Shown here: one piece after another, positions 36,066-44,936 of the stretch
Position numbering within the stretch: position 1 is the stretch's first letter
Layout of the letters: each line of letters starts with the position of its first letter
Notes under the pieces: model-generated
Database searches by the model: none
What the model saw: only the letters and a program-made list of their open reading frames with translations
What the model was told of the DNA's origin: nothing
Made by a program: the position numbers and the translations under genes
Assembly (NCBI GenBank): GCA_017429285.1
Contig: JAFRPF010000016.1
Coordinates: 124,001-188,000, forward strand
Direction of reading: 5' to 3'
Origin: Bacilli bacterium
Lineage (GTDB): Bacteria > Bacillota_I > Bacilli_A > RFN20 > CAG-826
Length of the DNA: 64,000 nt

Positions 36066-36644
36066 TTATGCATCAATTTTTGTTTCTTTTTCTTCTTTCT
36101 GTTTAACACTCACTACGACACTTGCGGGTCTGATGAGACGATCATGGAGCTTGTAGCCTTTGAATTGAACTTCTAAGACTCGATTTTCTTCTCCTTCATC
36201 TTCTTTTGTTTCCACCGCATTCATCGTTTCGGGTGAGAACTTATCACCAATATTTGGTGTGATTTCCTTAACTCCTTCGTTTTCTAACGCGGAAACCATA
36301 TTTTTATAAATATATTGGAAACCGATTAGATAATTTTTTAAGTTAGGATCACTTGGTTCATTTTTGAGTACGGCGTAGAAGCTATCGAGAACCGGTAATA
36401 ATTCATCGATAAATCCTTCCGCACGATATTTCATCGCTTGCATATGATCTTTTTCTAATTGGGAACGAAGGTTTTTTGTATCGGCATAAGCGCGATAGAA
36501 TTCGTTTTTCCAATGTTCCATATCAGCGATCGCTTTATCTCTTTCTTCTTCCACTTTGTGGAGTTTCTTTTGGAAAGACTTTTTGGGATTTTCTTTTTCC
36601 ACTAATTCTTCTTCTAATTTTTCTTCATTAGGCGTCACTTCCAT
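36066..36644 (-). CDS. grpE: Nucleotide exchange factor GrpE
   Basis: The nucleotide exchange factor of DnaK. A long coiled coil (residues 25-95) precedes the beta domain with family motifs GFQYIYKNMVSALENEGVKEI and VLEVQFKGYKLHDRLIRPASVVV. 192 residues. AAGGAGGT precedes the ATG at 36644, which lies inside the last codons of hrcA (17-nt overlap). Confidence 0.96.
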   Translation of the reverse strand: MEVTPNEEKLEEELVEKENPKKSFQKKLHKVEEERDKAIADMEHWKNEFYRAYADTKNLRSQLEKDHMQAMKYRAEGFIDELLPVLDSFYAVLKNEPSDPNLKNYLIGFQYIYKNMVSALENEGVKEITPNIGDKFSPETMNAVETKEDEGEENRVLEVQFKGYKLHDRLIRPASVVVSVKQKEEKETKIDA

Positions 36645-37650
36645 TACCTCCTTTATTTAAATCATCGAAATATTTATTTAATTCTTCGGTTAAGTATTCT
36701 AGAGCGGATAAGACTTTGTCATAATCCATTCTGGTTGGTCCAAGAAGAGTAATTGTACTTTCTTCACCATCACCGATTTTAAACTTTGTGGTGATCATGG
36801 AGACATCAGGATTAGTTTCACCGATGTTCACACTGACTTTATCATCTTCTTCGCTTGGAAGATTTTTGAAGACTGATTTGTTATTTAATAATTTGAATAC
36901 TTCTTTTAATTTTTCCGTATCGTTTTTAAATTCTGGTTGATTGAATAGCTCTTCTCTTCCATATAAGCTTAAGCGGTCACCCGCGAATCTTAAGAATGTT
37001 TCAAGCAAAGCTTGGTAAACGATATCATGGGAGACAACATAGTCATTTAAGATCGGCTTTAAGGCTTGCATCTTCTCCACTAGTTCACTAACAGGGGTAC
37101 CGGTTAATCTTTCATTTAAGATCTTCACACATTGCACGACTTCTTCACTTTTAATCGTGTTAGGAATGATGAATGTTTTGTTTTCGACATAACCTTTATC
37201 GGTCACGAATACGGCGGTTAGGGTATTTTCACCAATTTGAATAACTTGCACATTCGCTAATTTTTCTTCGTTTTCGTTTCTACCTGTAACGACGGAAACT
37301 AAGTTCGTCATATGGGATAAGATTTCGCAGCTTTCCTTAATGACTTCTTCAATCGATTGCATCTTTTGTTCAAGAACAACCTGTAAGGAATTCTTAAGTT
37401 CTTCATCGACGGTCTTATCGCGTAAGTATTCGCAATAATATTTATATCCTTTTGTCGAAGGAACACGCCCGGAAGAGGAATGTGTCTTTTCGATATAACC
37501 CATCTTCTCTAAAGCGAACATCTCGTTTCTAATTGTGGCGGAAGAATAAGGTAATTTATATTCATCGATCAAGGTATGGCTACCAACGGGTTGAGCGTTC
37601 TTGATGAAGTAATCGACGATGTACTTAAGTATCGTATCGCTTCTTGTCAT
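36628..37650 (-). CDS. hrcA: Heat-inducible transcription repressor HrcA
   Basis: A winged-helix repressor that binds CIRCE. The N-terminal DNA-binding domain is TRSDTILKYIVDYFIKNAQPVGSHTLIDEYKLPYSSATIRNEM, with the usual GYIEKTHSSSGRVPSTKGYKYY. The GAF-like middle and LGPTRMDYDKVLSALEYL end match the family. Length 340. It is first in hrcA-grpE-dnaK-dnaJ, behind the CIRCE site. Confidence 0.96.
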   Translation of the reverse strand: MTRSDTILKYIVDYFIKNAQPVGSHTLIDEYKLPYSSATIRNEMFALEKMGYIEKTHSSSGRVPSTKGYKYYCEYLRDKTVDEELKNSLQVVLEQKMQSIEEVIKESCEILSHMTNLVSVVTGRNENEEKLANVQVIQIGENTLTAVFVTDKGYVENKTFIIPNTIKSEEVVQCVKILNERLTGTPVSELVEKMQALKPILNDYVVSHDIVYQALLETFLRFAGDRLSLYGREELFNQPEFKNDTEKLKEVFKLLNNKSVFKNLPSEEDDKVSVNIGETNPDVSMITTKFKIGDGEESTITLLGPTRMDYDKVLSALEYLTEELNKYFDDLNKGGNGSDA

Positions 37651-37665
37651 AATTCTTCCTCCTAT

Positions 37666-37692
37666 TTGGCACTCCTATCTTTCAAGTGCTAA
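37666..37692. promoter_or_regulatory. CIRCE operator of the heat-shock operon
   Basis: TTGGCACTC, nine bases, AAGTGCTAA: one mismatch per arm against the CIRCE consensus TTAGCACTC-N9-GAGTGCTAA. It lies between the hrcA promoter and hrcA start codon, where bound HrcA would repress its own operon. Confidence 0.92.
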
Positions 37693-37696
37693 TTCT

Positions 37697-37724
37697 ATTT
37701 TAGCGATTTTGTTAGCACTGTCAA
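37697..37724 (-). promoter_or_regulatory. Promoter of hrcA
   Basis: On the minus strand a perfect TTGACA, a 16-base spacer and TAAAAT, immediately upstream of the CIRCE site. Confidence 0.8.
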
Positions 37725-37735
37725 CAAATAACTGC

Positions 37736-37762
37736 TAAAAAAGTGCATTTTTAATGATGCAC
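37736..37762 (-). terminator. Terminator of hemW
   Basis: On the minus strand GTGCAT/ATGCAC with an 8-base loop, then six T residues. Confidence 0.85.
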
Positions 37763-37796
37763 CTCTGGTGAAATATAAAATTTGTTTAAGAAATAA

Positions 37797-38900
37797 TTAG
37801 TCGATAAGGTCCAAAACGAGACTATCAAGGATCATCATACCTTCAAATGTTGGGTACAATTTATCATCGTCTAAGACCAATAATTTTCTTTTGATAAATG
37901 AATCTATCTGTGATTTTTTCTTTTCATATAAATCTTCAGAGAATTTCTCTTTGTATTTGGCTAATGAAATACCTTGATTTGTTCTTAAATTAAGCATGAT
38001 GAAATAGGTTTTATCTTCTTTATCGCTCACTACTTCTTTTTCTTCTATATAATCCTTATTTAAATATTTATTTAAGTTTTTAGTGTTTTTATAACGAATG
38101 TTATCGATATATCCCGCGGCCCCTAAACCGATTCCGTAATAAGTTTCATCTTTCCAATAGGTGAGATTATGAAGACTTTCCTTACCCTTTTTTGCCCAGT
38201 TAGATATCTCATAATGGGTAAAGTCGTTTTCTTTTAATAAGCAATCAGCAAGTTCATATAAATCACGAGCGAATTCTTCATTTGGTTCTTCGATTTTATT
38301 TATAAAAAAGACGGTATTTGGATTAACGGTTAACGAATAGCAGGAAATATGATCAGGGTTTAAAGACAAAATATTTCTTAAATCTTTCTTAAATAAGGTT
38401 TTAGAGACGTTAGGAAGGCCGATAATTAAATCGAGGTTTAGATTATCAAATCCCATTTTTCTCGCGTTAGAAACCGCTATTTTGACATCGTTAAAGTTAT
38501 GATGACGGTTGATCATCTTTAAAATCTCGTCATCCGTAGATTCCACACCGATAGATAAACGGTTCACTCCACCATCTTTCATCATCTTTAATTTATTAAT
38601 GCTTAACGATTCTGGATTAGCTTCAAAGGTATATTCTTTAACACCTTTTGTGTATGGTTTAACTAGATTAATTAACTGTAAAAACAAATCATCATCTAAA
38701 GATGTCGGTGTTCCTCCACCTACATAAATAGTGTCAAGTTCCTCTATTTGATAACTCTCTAATTCATCCTTTAAAGTGATGAGATATTTTATGGCAAAAT
38801 TACGAAAATACTGCAACTTAGTAAAGTCACAGTAATCGCATAAATGTTCACAAAATGGAACATGAATATATAAAGATTTCGGTTTATTAATCCTCGTCAT
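37797..38900 (-). CDS. hemW: Radical SAM protein HemW (heme chaperone family)
   Basis: A radical-SAM protein resembling coproporphyrinogen III dehydrogenase, in the HemW heme-chaperone group. It has the HVPFCEHLCDYCDF cluster motif, which has the extra Cys of HemW, then TIYVGGGTPTSL and NRLSIGVES. No heme-biosynthesis gene is in the window. I prefer ATG 38900 (MTRINKPKSLYIHV), which overlaps the previous gene by 14 nt; a start at 38945 adds 15 unconserved residues. Neither has a Shine-Dalgarno sequence. Confidence 0.86.
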   Translation of the reverse strand: MTRINKPKSLYIHVPFCEHLCDYCDFTKLQYFRNFAIKYLITLKDELESYQIEELDTIYVGGGTPTSLDDDLFLQLINLVKPYTKGVKEYTFEANPESLSINKLKMMKDGGVNRLSIGVESTDDEILKMINRHHNFNDVKIAVSNARKMGFDNLNLDLIIGLPNVSKTLFKKDLRNILSLNPDHISCYSLTVNPNTVFFINKIEEPNEEFARDLYELADCLLKENDFTHYEISNWAKKGKESLHNLTYWKDETYYGIGLGAAGYIDNIRYKNTKNLNKYLNKDYIEEKEVVSDKEDKTYFIMLNLRTNQGISLAKYKEKFSEDLYEKKKSQIDSFIKRKLLVLDDDKLYPTFEGMMILDSLVLDLID

Positions 38901-39135
38901 CGGTTGGTTTATAATCTTCGATTGCTTTTCTAGCTTGCTCATCATCGACTGGTTCTAAACGACGATCAAGTTCCTCTTGAGCGTAATCTTTTTCTGTCTT
39001 TGGTGCTTCTTGTTCTTTAAGTTTTGGTTTTAAAAAACGATAGATGACAAAGGCGATAATCGCGATTAAAGCAAAGATGCCTAATACAATGGCAAATATC
39101 ACGAATCCGTTCATTTCTCCGGCAAATGTTTTCAT
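38887..39135 (-). CDS. Small single-pass membrane protein, unknown function
   Basis: Not recognised. 82 residues: a short N-terminus, one membrane helix (about 9-35, rich in Ile/Ala/Phe), then a charged cytoplasmic tail with many Glu, Asp and Lys and an acidic end. AAGGAG precedes the ATG. It lies between the Fic-like gene and hemW and may be co-transcribed with both. Confidence 0.72.
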   Translation of the reverse strand: MKTFAGEMNGFVIFAIVLGIFALIAIIAFVIYRFLKPKLKEQEAPKTEKDYAQEELDRRLEPVDDEQARKAIEDYKPTDDED

Positions 39136-39148
39136 AATTTAATTCTCC

Positions 39149-40627
39149 TTATTTACGTGGAATTGGTGTATAGATGAATTTTTTGTTGCTACTATCTTTA
39201 CGATAATAACCTAATTCCACTAAGTGGTCCATAGCGGTTCTCGCTGTTTCGTAGACACAACCTATCATACGCTTATATTGGGCAATTGTATAACTTTTAC
39301 CTAATGTACAGTGTCTGGCATAGAAATGTGCTTCGTGTTTTCTTAAAGAAGGATCAAGTTCTAATAAGTGTTGTTCTAAACGTAAAGCTTGCTTTTCATC
39401 TATGGCAGGTGGGATATAACTAACCGCGATTTGTTCAGGTTGAGCGGATGACTCTTCTCTTGCTTGAACCATAGGTTCTTCTTTCTTTTCTACCACTAAT
39501 GGCTCTGGTTTTTGAACTTCAACTTCTGGTTCACTAACCGCTTCTTTCTTCTCTTCTTGACTATCGAATAAGGAAGGCTGTTCAGTGGTATAAGAAACTG
39601 ATGGAGTCACTACTGGTTCTTTCTTTTCATCAACACGGTAGAAATCTTCTCTTACCGTGGATACTTTTAAGTTAGTCATAAAGTCGACACACTCATCGAT
39701 CGTGGCTTCTAGTTGCTTTAAAGCAAAGTTAACGAAATAGGTGGCATCACTAGTCTTTTGGACTTCGACGAATAATCTAGCTATTTCCTCTTGATTCTCA
39801 GAGATTAAAGATTCGATTGGTAATAAAGCACCCATCTCATCTAAACCATCATGCGCTAAGATGGATTTAGCAATTAATAAAGCGATCTCATCTGAAAAAG
39901 TCGCAAATGGACGAATATAATTGATGTAATAATAAGCTATTGCTGCTTTGCAGCCTGATGATAATTGTGAGGTAGCAATGAAGGAGAATAAACCATCCAT
40001 CATGCCTTCGATTAACGCGACAGGTGCGCAAGTATAGATTCTATCAATCAAAACTCTATTCTCACGATTGGTATCTTCGGTACTTCTATAAAAACTTGTT
40101 AATTCTTCTGTACCGGTCAATATGGAATATAGTTCCGCTAAAAAGTCATCGTTAATTGGATTAACATAACTTCTTTTAACAAAGTTAAGAGCGTTAAGGT
40201 AATTGAGTAAAACACGCACTGATGGAGCGGGTTCTTTAATATCACCATGGATTAAGGAGCGAAGATAGTTATCAGAGACTTCGATTTCATGTTCTTTAGC
40301 TAGATATTTCAAAGCTTTGATTAAACAATCATCTTCAAATCTGGTAACTTCACCATTATTAAGATTGAGTCTAGAATAATCCTTTGCTACTCTAACTAAT
40401 TTTAAATTAGTTGTGCTGATAAGTGCGTTCACTGTAGGACATAAACACAAGACTAATTGATTTTTCTCAATAGATTTAACGCTTAAGTAACGATTAAAGT
40501 TAGAACGATAATTTAAGATAGAACTCCAGATGCTATCGATCATGCTCATCTTAAGTTCTTTGCTAACTTCTGATCTTGTTGCGTATTTGCCTTCAGTAAA
40601 ACGAATCGCTAATTCATTGCTGGCCAT
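39149..40627 (-). CDS. Degenerate Fic-fold protein with C-terminal winged helix
   Basis: 492 residues. Residues about 155-330 resemble a Fic domain, but the HPFxDGNGR motif reads IRPFATFSDE (residues 238-247): the catalytic His is Arg, and the Gly-Asn-Gly loop is lost. A low-complexity Glu/Pro/Val linker runs about 335-415. The C-terminus (about 420-492) resembles a winged helix (YTIAQYKRMIGCVYETARTAMDHLVELGYYRK). I infer that it is not an active AMP transferase and may be a DNA-binding or scaffold protein. AGAGGTG precedes the ATG. It sits behind the lepA terminator. Confidence 0.68.
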   Translation of the reverse strand: MASNELAIRFTEGKYATRSEVSKELKMSMIDSIWSSILNYRSNFNRYLSVKSIEKNQLVLCLCPTVNALISTTNLKLVRVAKDYSRLNLNNGEVTRFEDDCLIKALKYLAKEHEIEVSDNYLRSLIHGDIKEPAPSVRVLLNYLNALNFVKRSYVNPINDDFLAELYSILTGTEELTSFYRSTEDTNRENRVLIDRIYTCAPVALIEGMMDGLFSFIATSQLSSGCKAAIAYYYINYIRPFATFSDEIALLIAKSILAHDGLDEMGALLPIESLISENQEEIARLFVEVQKTSDATYFVNFALKQLEATIDECVDFMTNLKVSTVREDFYRVDEKKEPVVTPSVSYTTEQPSLFDSQEEKKEAVSEPEVEVQKPEPLVVEKKEEPMVQAREESSAQPEQIAVSYIPPAIDEKQALRLEQHLLELDPSLRKHEAHFYARHCTLGKSYTIAQYKRMIGCVYETARTAMDHLVELGYYRKDSSNKKFIYTPIPRK

Positions 40628-40656
40628 AATATCACCTCTTTGTCATCATTATAAAT

Positions 40657-40674
40657 AAAAAGCACCATAGGTGC
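40657..40674 (-). terminator. Terminator of lepA
   Basis: On the minus strand GCACC/GGTGC with a TAT loop, then TTTTTATTT. A TATAAT-like -10 box for the Fic-like gene lies just beyond. Confidence 0.82.
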
Positions 40675-40692
40675 AACAAAAAACCAAAAATG

Positions 40693-40708
40693 TACTAATT
40701 TTATACTG
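40693..40708 (-). repeat. 11-bp-periodic TAGTA repeat, two copies, downstream of lepA
   Basis: In the lepA sense CAGTATAAAAT and TAGTACATTTT start at minus-strand 40708 and 40697, 11 bases apart. The second unit is identical to the middle unit after xseB. They lie between the lepA stop (40718) and its terminator. Confidence 0.72.
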
Positions 40709-40717
40709 AAAATATAG

Positions 40718-42532
40718 TTAATCACTATCTTCGTCAATCGATAAGATTGACATAAAAGCTTCTTGTGGAACTTCCACGGAGCCGATTTTCTTCATCCGTT
40801 TTTTGCCTTCTTTTTGCTTCTCTAAAAGCTTCTTTTTACGGGTGATATCACCACCATAACACTTGGCAAGAACGTCTTTTCTGACTGCTTTTACATCGCA
40901 TCTAGCGATGGCTTTTCCCCCAATTGCAGCTTGGATTGGAATTTCGAATTGGTGGCGAGGAATAACTTCTTTTATTCTACGAATAATCCCTAAACCACGA
41001 TGATAAGCATTGGGCCGATAAACGATACTGCTTAAAGCATCTACGACTGTCCCATTTAATAAAACGTCAAGTTTTACTAGCTCAGATTTCTTATAATCAG
41101 AGAACTCATAGTCAAAAGAAGCATATCCTTTTGTGTAGCTTTTCAATTTGTCAAAGAAATTGTAAACAATTTCAGATAGAGGTAATTCATAGGTTAGGAT
41201 CATTCTAGTATCATCAAAATATTCTAAGTTGGTATATATGCCTCTTCTTTCTTGACAGAGTTCCATGATTGGACCGACATATTCTTTCGGTGTCATAATC
41301 GAGGCTCTAACATATGGTTCTTCAATAGAAGAAATCTTGCTACCATCAGGTAATTTTGCGGGGTTATCTAAATTTATGGTTGTGCCATCTGTCAAGTTAA
41401 CATGATAGATAACGCTAGGTGCGGTTAAGATGAGATCAAGGTTATATTCTCTTTCTAATCGTTCTTGAACGATATCCATATGCAATAGACCTAAAAAACC
41501 ACATCTAAAACCAAAACCTAAAGCTTGGCTAGTTTCTGCCACAAATTGTAAAGAAGCATCGTTAAGAGCAAGCTTTTCTAAAGCTTCTTTTAAGTCTTGA
41601 TATTTCTTACTATCGACTGGATATAATCCACAGTAAACCATTGGGTTAATTAAACGATATCCAGGCAAAGCTTCTTTTGTCGGATTATCAAAACTAGTTA
41701 CCGTATCACCTGGATGGACATCTTTGATGTCTTTTATTTGAGCGCACAAATAACCAACTTGACCAGCGGAAAGAGTTTTAGTTTTTAATTCATTAGGAGT
41801 TCTAATACCCACTTCTGTGACTTGATAATCGGTTCCCGCTTGCATGAGTTTGATGTGATCTCCAACACTCACCTCACCATCTTTAATTCTAATAAGAATT
41901 ACAACACCTCTATATGGGTCGTAATAACTATCGAATATTAGTGCTTTTAGTGGAGCTTTATAGTCTCCATTTGGAGCAGGAACATTTTTGACGATATATT
42001 CTAATAATTCATGGATGTGATATCCGGTTTTAGCAGATACTTCCACGGCATTTGTGCAATCAATACCGATTCTCTTTTCAATCTCTTGTTTCGCCCATTC
42101 GGGTTGTGCACTGGGTAAATCAATTTTATTGATTACTGGTAATATTTCTAAATTATTATCGACCGCTAAATAGACATTAGCGAGAGTTTGAGCTTCCACT
42201 CCTTGTGTGGCATCAACTACTAAAAGGGCCCCCTCGCATGCAGCTAAAGAACGGCTTACTTCGTAAGTGAAGTCGACATGCCCAGGAGTGTCGATTAAAT
42301 TGAAGATGTATTCCTCACCATCATCAGCTTTGTAACTTAAAGTTACAGCGTTAAGCTTAATGGTAATTCCTCTTTCTCTTTCTAAATCCATAGAATCCAA
42401 GATTTGATCTTTCATTTCTCTAGCTTCGATCGCACCAGTGGATTCTAAAATACGATCCGCTAATGTGGACTTGCCATGGTCGATATGAGCGATAATGGAG
42501 AAATTTCTAATCTTTTCTTGTTTGAAATCCAT
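40718..42532 (-). CDS. lepA: Elongation factor 4 (LepA)
   Basis: A ribosome-associated translational GTPase. G1 [17 protein letters not shown]2 [15 protein letters not shown]3 [13 protein letters not shown]4 NKIDLPSA. The LepA-specific C-terminus includes [31 protein letters not shown]-type sequence and a basic [16 protein letters not shown]. 604 residues, standard. Confidence 0.97.
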   Translation of the reverse strand: MDFKQEKIRNFSIIAHIDHGKSTLADRILESTGAIEAREMKDQILDSMDLERERGITIKLNAVTLSYKADDGEEYIFNLIDTPGHVDFTYEVSRSLAACEGALLVVDATQGVEAQTLANVYLAVDNNLEILPVINKIDLPSAQPEWAKQEIEKRIGIDCTNAVEVSAKTGYHIHELLEYIVKNVPAPNGDYKAPLKALIFDSYYDPYRGVVILIRIKDGEVSVGDHIKLMQAGTDYQVTEVGIRTPNELKTKTLSAGQVGYLCAQIKDIKDVHPGDTVTSFDNPTKEALPGYRLINPMVYCGLYPVDSKKYQDLKEALEKLALNDASLQFVAETSQALGFGFRCGFLGLLHMDIVQERLEREYNLDLILTAPSVIYHVNLTDGTTINLDNPAKLPDGSKISSIEEPYVRASIMTPKEYVGPIMELCQERRGIYTNLEYFDDTRMILTYELPLSEIVYNFFDKLKSYTKGYASFDYEFSDYKKSELVKLDVLLNGTVVDALSSIVYRPNAYHRGLGIIRRIKEVIPRHQFEIPIQAAIGGKAIARCDVKAVRKDVLAKCYGGDITRKKKLLEKQKEGKKRMKKIGSVEVPQEAFMSILSIDEDSD

Positions 42533-42560
42533 AATGCCTAAATTATATCAATAATTTTAA

Positions 42561-44897
42561 CTACTTAAAGAATTTTGTAAGAATGGTTTCTACTTCTTCT
42601 GGTTTTAAAACTACTTGATAGTTTTCCCATTCTTCTTTAAATAAGTCACGATATTGTCTATTTAAAAATCTCTCTTCTATAAGAAGAACTGCGCCTCTAT
42701 CATCTTCACTTCTAATGACGCGTCCGACCGCTTGCATGATTTTATTCATACCTGGGTTAATATAAGCGTAATCTCTACCAGGCAAATCTCTCTGTAAATA
42801 ATATTCAGCGATTTTATCGCTTTGGAAATTGATTTTTGGTAAACCAATGCCGATGATAACTGCACCGATTAAACGGTCACTGACCAGGTCAATTCCTTCG
42901 GAAAAGGAGCCACCGATGACCATAAAACCTAATGTTGTTCTTGTGGGGTTAGTTTGGAAATTATTAAGCATCGCTTCTTTTTCTTCATCACTCATATCCT
43001 TACTTTGGATAAAAATATCGACATCATCGATATCTAGTCTAGTAAGAAGATTATCCATATATTCATAGCTTGGAGAATAGATGAAATAATTGCCAACTTT
43101 ATTTTTAATAAAGGATTTAATATATTCCACGACTTCACCATAAGATTTTTCACGGTTATAGTATTTTACAGAAACCTTTGGCGCTACTAAAACGGCCAGA
43201 TGATCTTTGTTAAATGGAGAAGGGAGAATAATTCTTGGATCTTCTTTTTTATCCCCACCTAAAGTATCAATATAATATTCAATCGGTTGTAATGTCGCGG
43301 AAAATAAAGCGCAGCCTTTAACTGACTTCATGCTCTTAGCTAAGAAGCTACTGGCGTCTAAACAAAACAGATTGATTTTCATATCATCTTTATCTTTAGA
43401 AATATATAAAATATATTTATCGCAGTAGAAATCCGTTATTTTTAAGAATTCGTTCACATCTAAATAGAAATCTAAAAGATCTTTAGTCATCTCTTTATTG
43501 TCGTTTTTGTTGATGTCTTGACAAGTTGTTAAAAAATAATCTAAAACATCCATCATTTCTTCTGGTAAACCTTCGATGATGTGATTACCAAAATCATAAG
43601 TATCATTTATATCTTTGAACATCTTGGTAACTTTAGTTAAAGAACGTTTAAGTCTTAGATGTTTGGATGGTCTCACTGACTTTTTGGCTTCGTTATATTT
43701 ATTTAACGATAAAGAAGCACTATACATGTCTCTACTTCTCTCGATTAAATTATGAGCCTCATCGATTAAGGCTAAATGATGAGAAGCGTCGTTATCAAAA
43801 TACCTTTTCATATATGAAATAGGATCAAACATGTAGTTATAATCACAGATGATGATATCGGAGAATAAAGATAGATCTAATTCTAATTCAAAAGGACAAA
43901 CTTCATTTTCTCTAGCCACTTTAGTGATTGTTTCTAAATCATAGGAAGAATAATTTAAAAGCATATATTTAAGAACCGCTTGAATCTTGTTGTAATACCC
44001 TCTTGCATATGGACATTCATCCGGGTTGCAAGCTTTACCTTTGCTAAAGCAAATCTTGTCTTTAGCGGTTACCACAACATCATTAACAATGAGGCCATGG
44101 TTTTTTAAAATGCTGACTGTGTTATAGGCACTTTCCTTACCACTTGTTTTAGCGGTCAAATAAAAGATTTTTGTTTCCTCATCCTCTGCGGAAGCTTTAA
44201 TAAACGGGAATAAGGTGGAAATAGTTTTACCGATACCAGTTGGAGCTTCAGCGAAAAATCTTCCCCCGTTTTTAGCGATAGAATAGCAATATTTAGCCAG
44301 TTCCCGCTGCCCTTTGCGATATTTAGTGAAAGGGAAGATTAATTGTTCAATTGATTTATTCTTCTCCTCTATGTGTCTAAAAATGATGTTATAAAAATCT
44401 AGATAGTCTTCTATTAATGTATGAACATATTGTTCAAGTTCACTAATCAAAAAATAATATTCTTCAATTCTTTTTTCTTTTTCCTTGCCTTGTCTAATAT
44501 AAGTTAGTCTCACCGATATTGATGGTAAATTTTGTTCTAAAGCGAACAGATAGGCATAGCATTTAGCTTGTCCGATGTGCCAATCGAAATTATCATCTCT
44601 AAAGATTTTTAAATCTTCCACAGTGGATTTGATTTCATCAATGATATAATCTCCACTTTTTCTTTTGATAATTCCATCGGCTCTTCCTTGAATGGTGACA
44701 TCGACGTCTCCGATATAAAAACGATGGAGCAAAGGATACTCACTCATGTAGTTAGAACCTTGGCTAGCTTGATAAGAAGCATGAATTCTACTTCCTTCCG
44801 TCATTGAACTACGATTAAAAACACGATTATCGATATCGCCAGTTCTTAATAAGAAATCAACAAGTTGATGTACGGACAGAGTTAATGTTTTCGCCAT
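42561..44897 (-). CDS. RecB-family nuclease fused to XPD/DinG-type helicase
   Basis: 778 residues in two parts. Residues 1-125 have all RecB-family PD-(D/E)xK motifs: GRADG (71-75), DEIK (87-90) and Q110-x3-Y114. From about 190 comes an iron-sulfur superfamily 2 helicase: Walker A APTGIGKT (218-225), cluster cysteines 283, 290, 295 and 334, DEAH (379-382), then SATLQP, GSFSEGIDL and QAVGRVIRSEDDRG. DinG of staphylococci carries a different (DnaQ-like) nuclease. Such a fusion could unwind and trim branched DNA or R-loops; the role here is inferred. It precedes lepA by 28 bases. Confidence 0.88.
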   Translation of the reverse strand: MAKTLTLSVHQLVDFLLRTGDIDNRVFNRSSMTEGSRIHASYQASQGSNYMSEYPLLHRFYIGDVDVTIQGRADGIIKRKSGDYIIDEIKSTVEDLKIFRDDNFDWHIGQAKCYAYLFALEQNLPSISVRLTYIRQGKEKEKRIEEYYFLISELEQYVHTLIEDYLDFYNIIFRHIEEKNKSIEQLIFPFTKYRKGQRELAKYCYSIAKNGGRFFAEAPTGIGKTISTLFPFIKASAEDEETKIFYLTAKTSGKESAYNTVSILKNHGLIVNDVVVTAKDKICFSKGKACNPDECPYARGYYNKIQAVLKYMLLNYSSYDLETITKVARENEVCPFELELDLSLFSDIIICDYNYMFDPISYMKRYFDNDASHHLALIDEAHNLIERSRDMYSASLSLNKYNEAKKSVRPSKHLRLKRSLTKVTKMFKDINDTYDFGNHIIEGLPEEMMDVLDYFLTTCQDINKNDNKEMTKDLLDFYLDVNEFLKITDFYCDKYILYISKDKDDMKINLFCLDASSFLAKSMKSVKGCALFSATLQPIEYYIDTLGGDKKEDPRIILPSPFNKDHLAVLVAPKVSVKYYNREKSYGEVVEYIKSFIKNKVGNYFIYSPSYEYMDNLLTRLDIDDVDIFIQSKDMSDEEKEAMLNNFQTNPTRTTLGFMVIGGSFSEGIDLVSDRLIGAVIIGIGLPKINFQSDKIAEYYLQRDLPGRDYAYINPGMNKIMQAVGRVIRSEDDRGAVLLIEERFLNRQYRDLFKEEWENYQVVLKPEEVETILTKFFK

Positions 44898-44917
44898 AAT
44901 ACAATTCTAAAAGAAAT

Positions 44918-44936
44918 GACTAGTTTTTACTAGTCA
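44918..44936. other. Palindrome at the 3' end of fmt
   Basis: GACTAG/CTAGTC with a 6-base loop, extended by GAAAT/ATTTC outside it. It covers the fmt stop codon. There is no T-run after it on the minus strand, so it is more likely an mRNA-stabilising or processing hairpin than a terminator. Confidence 0.45.
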
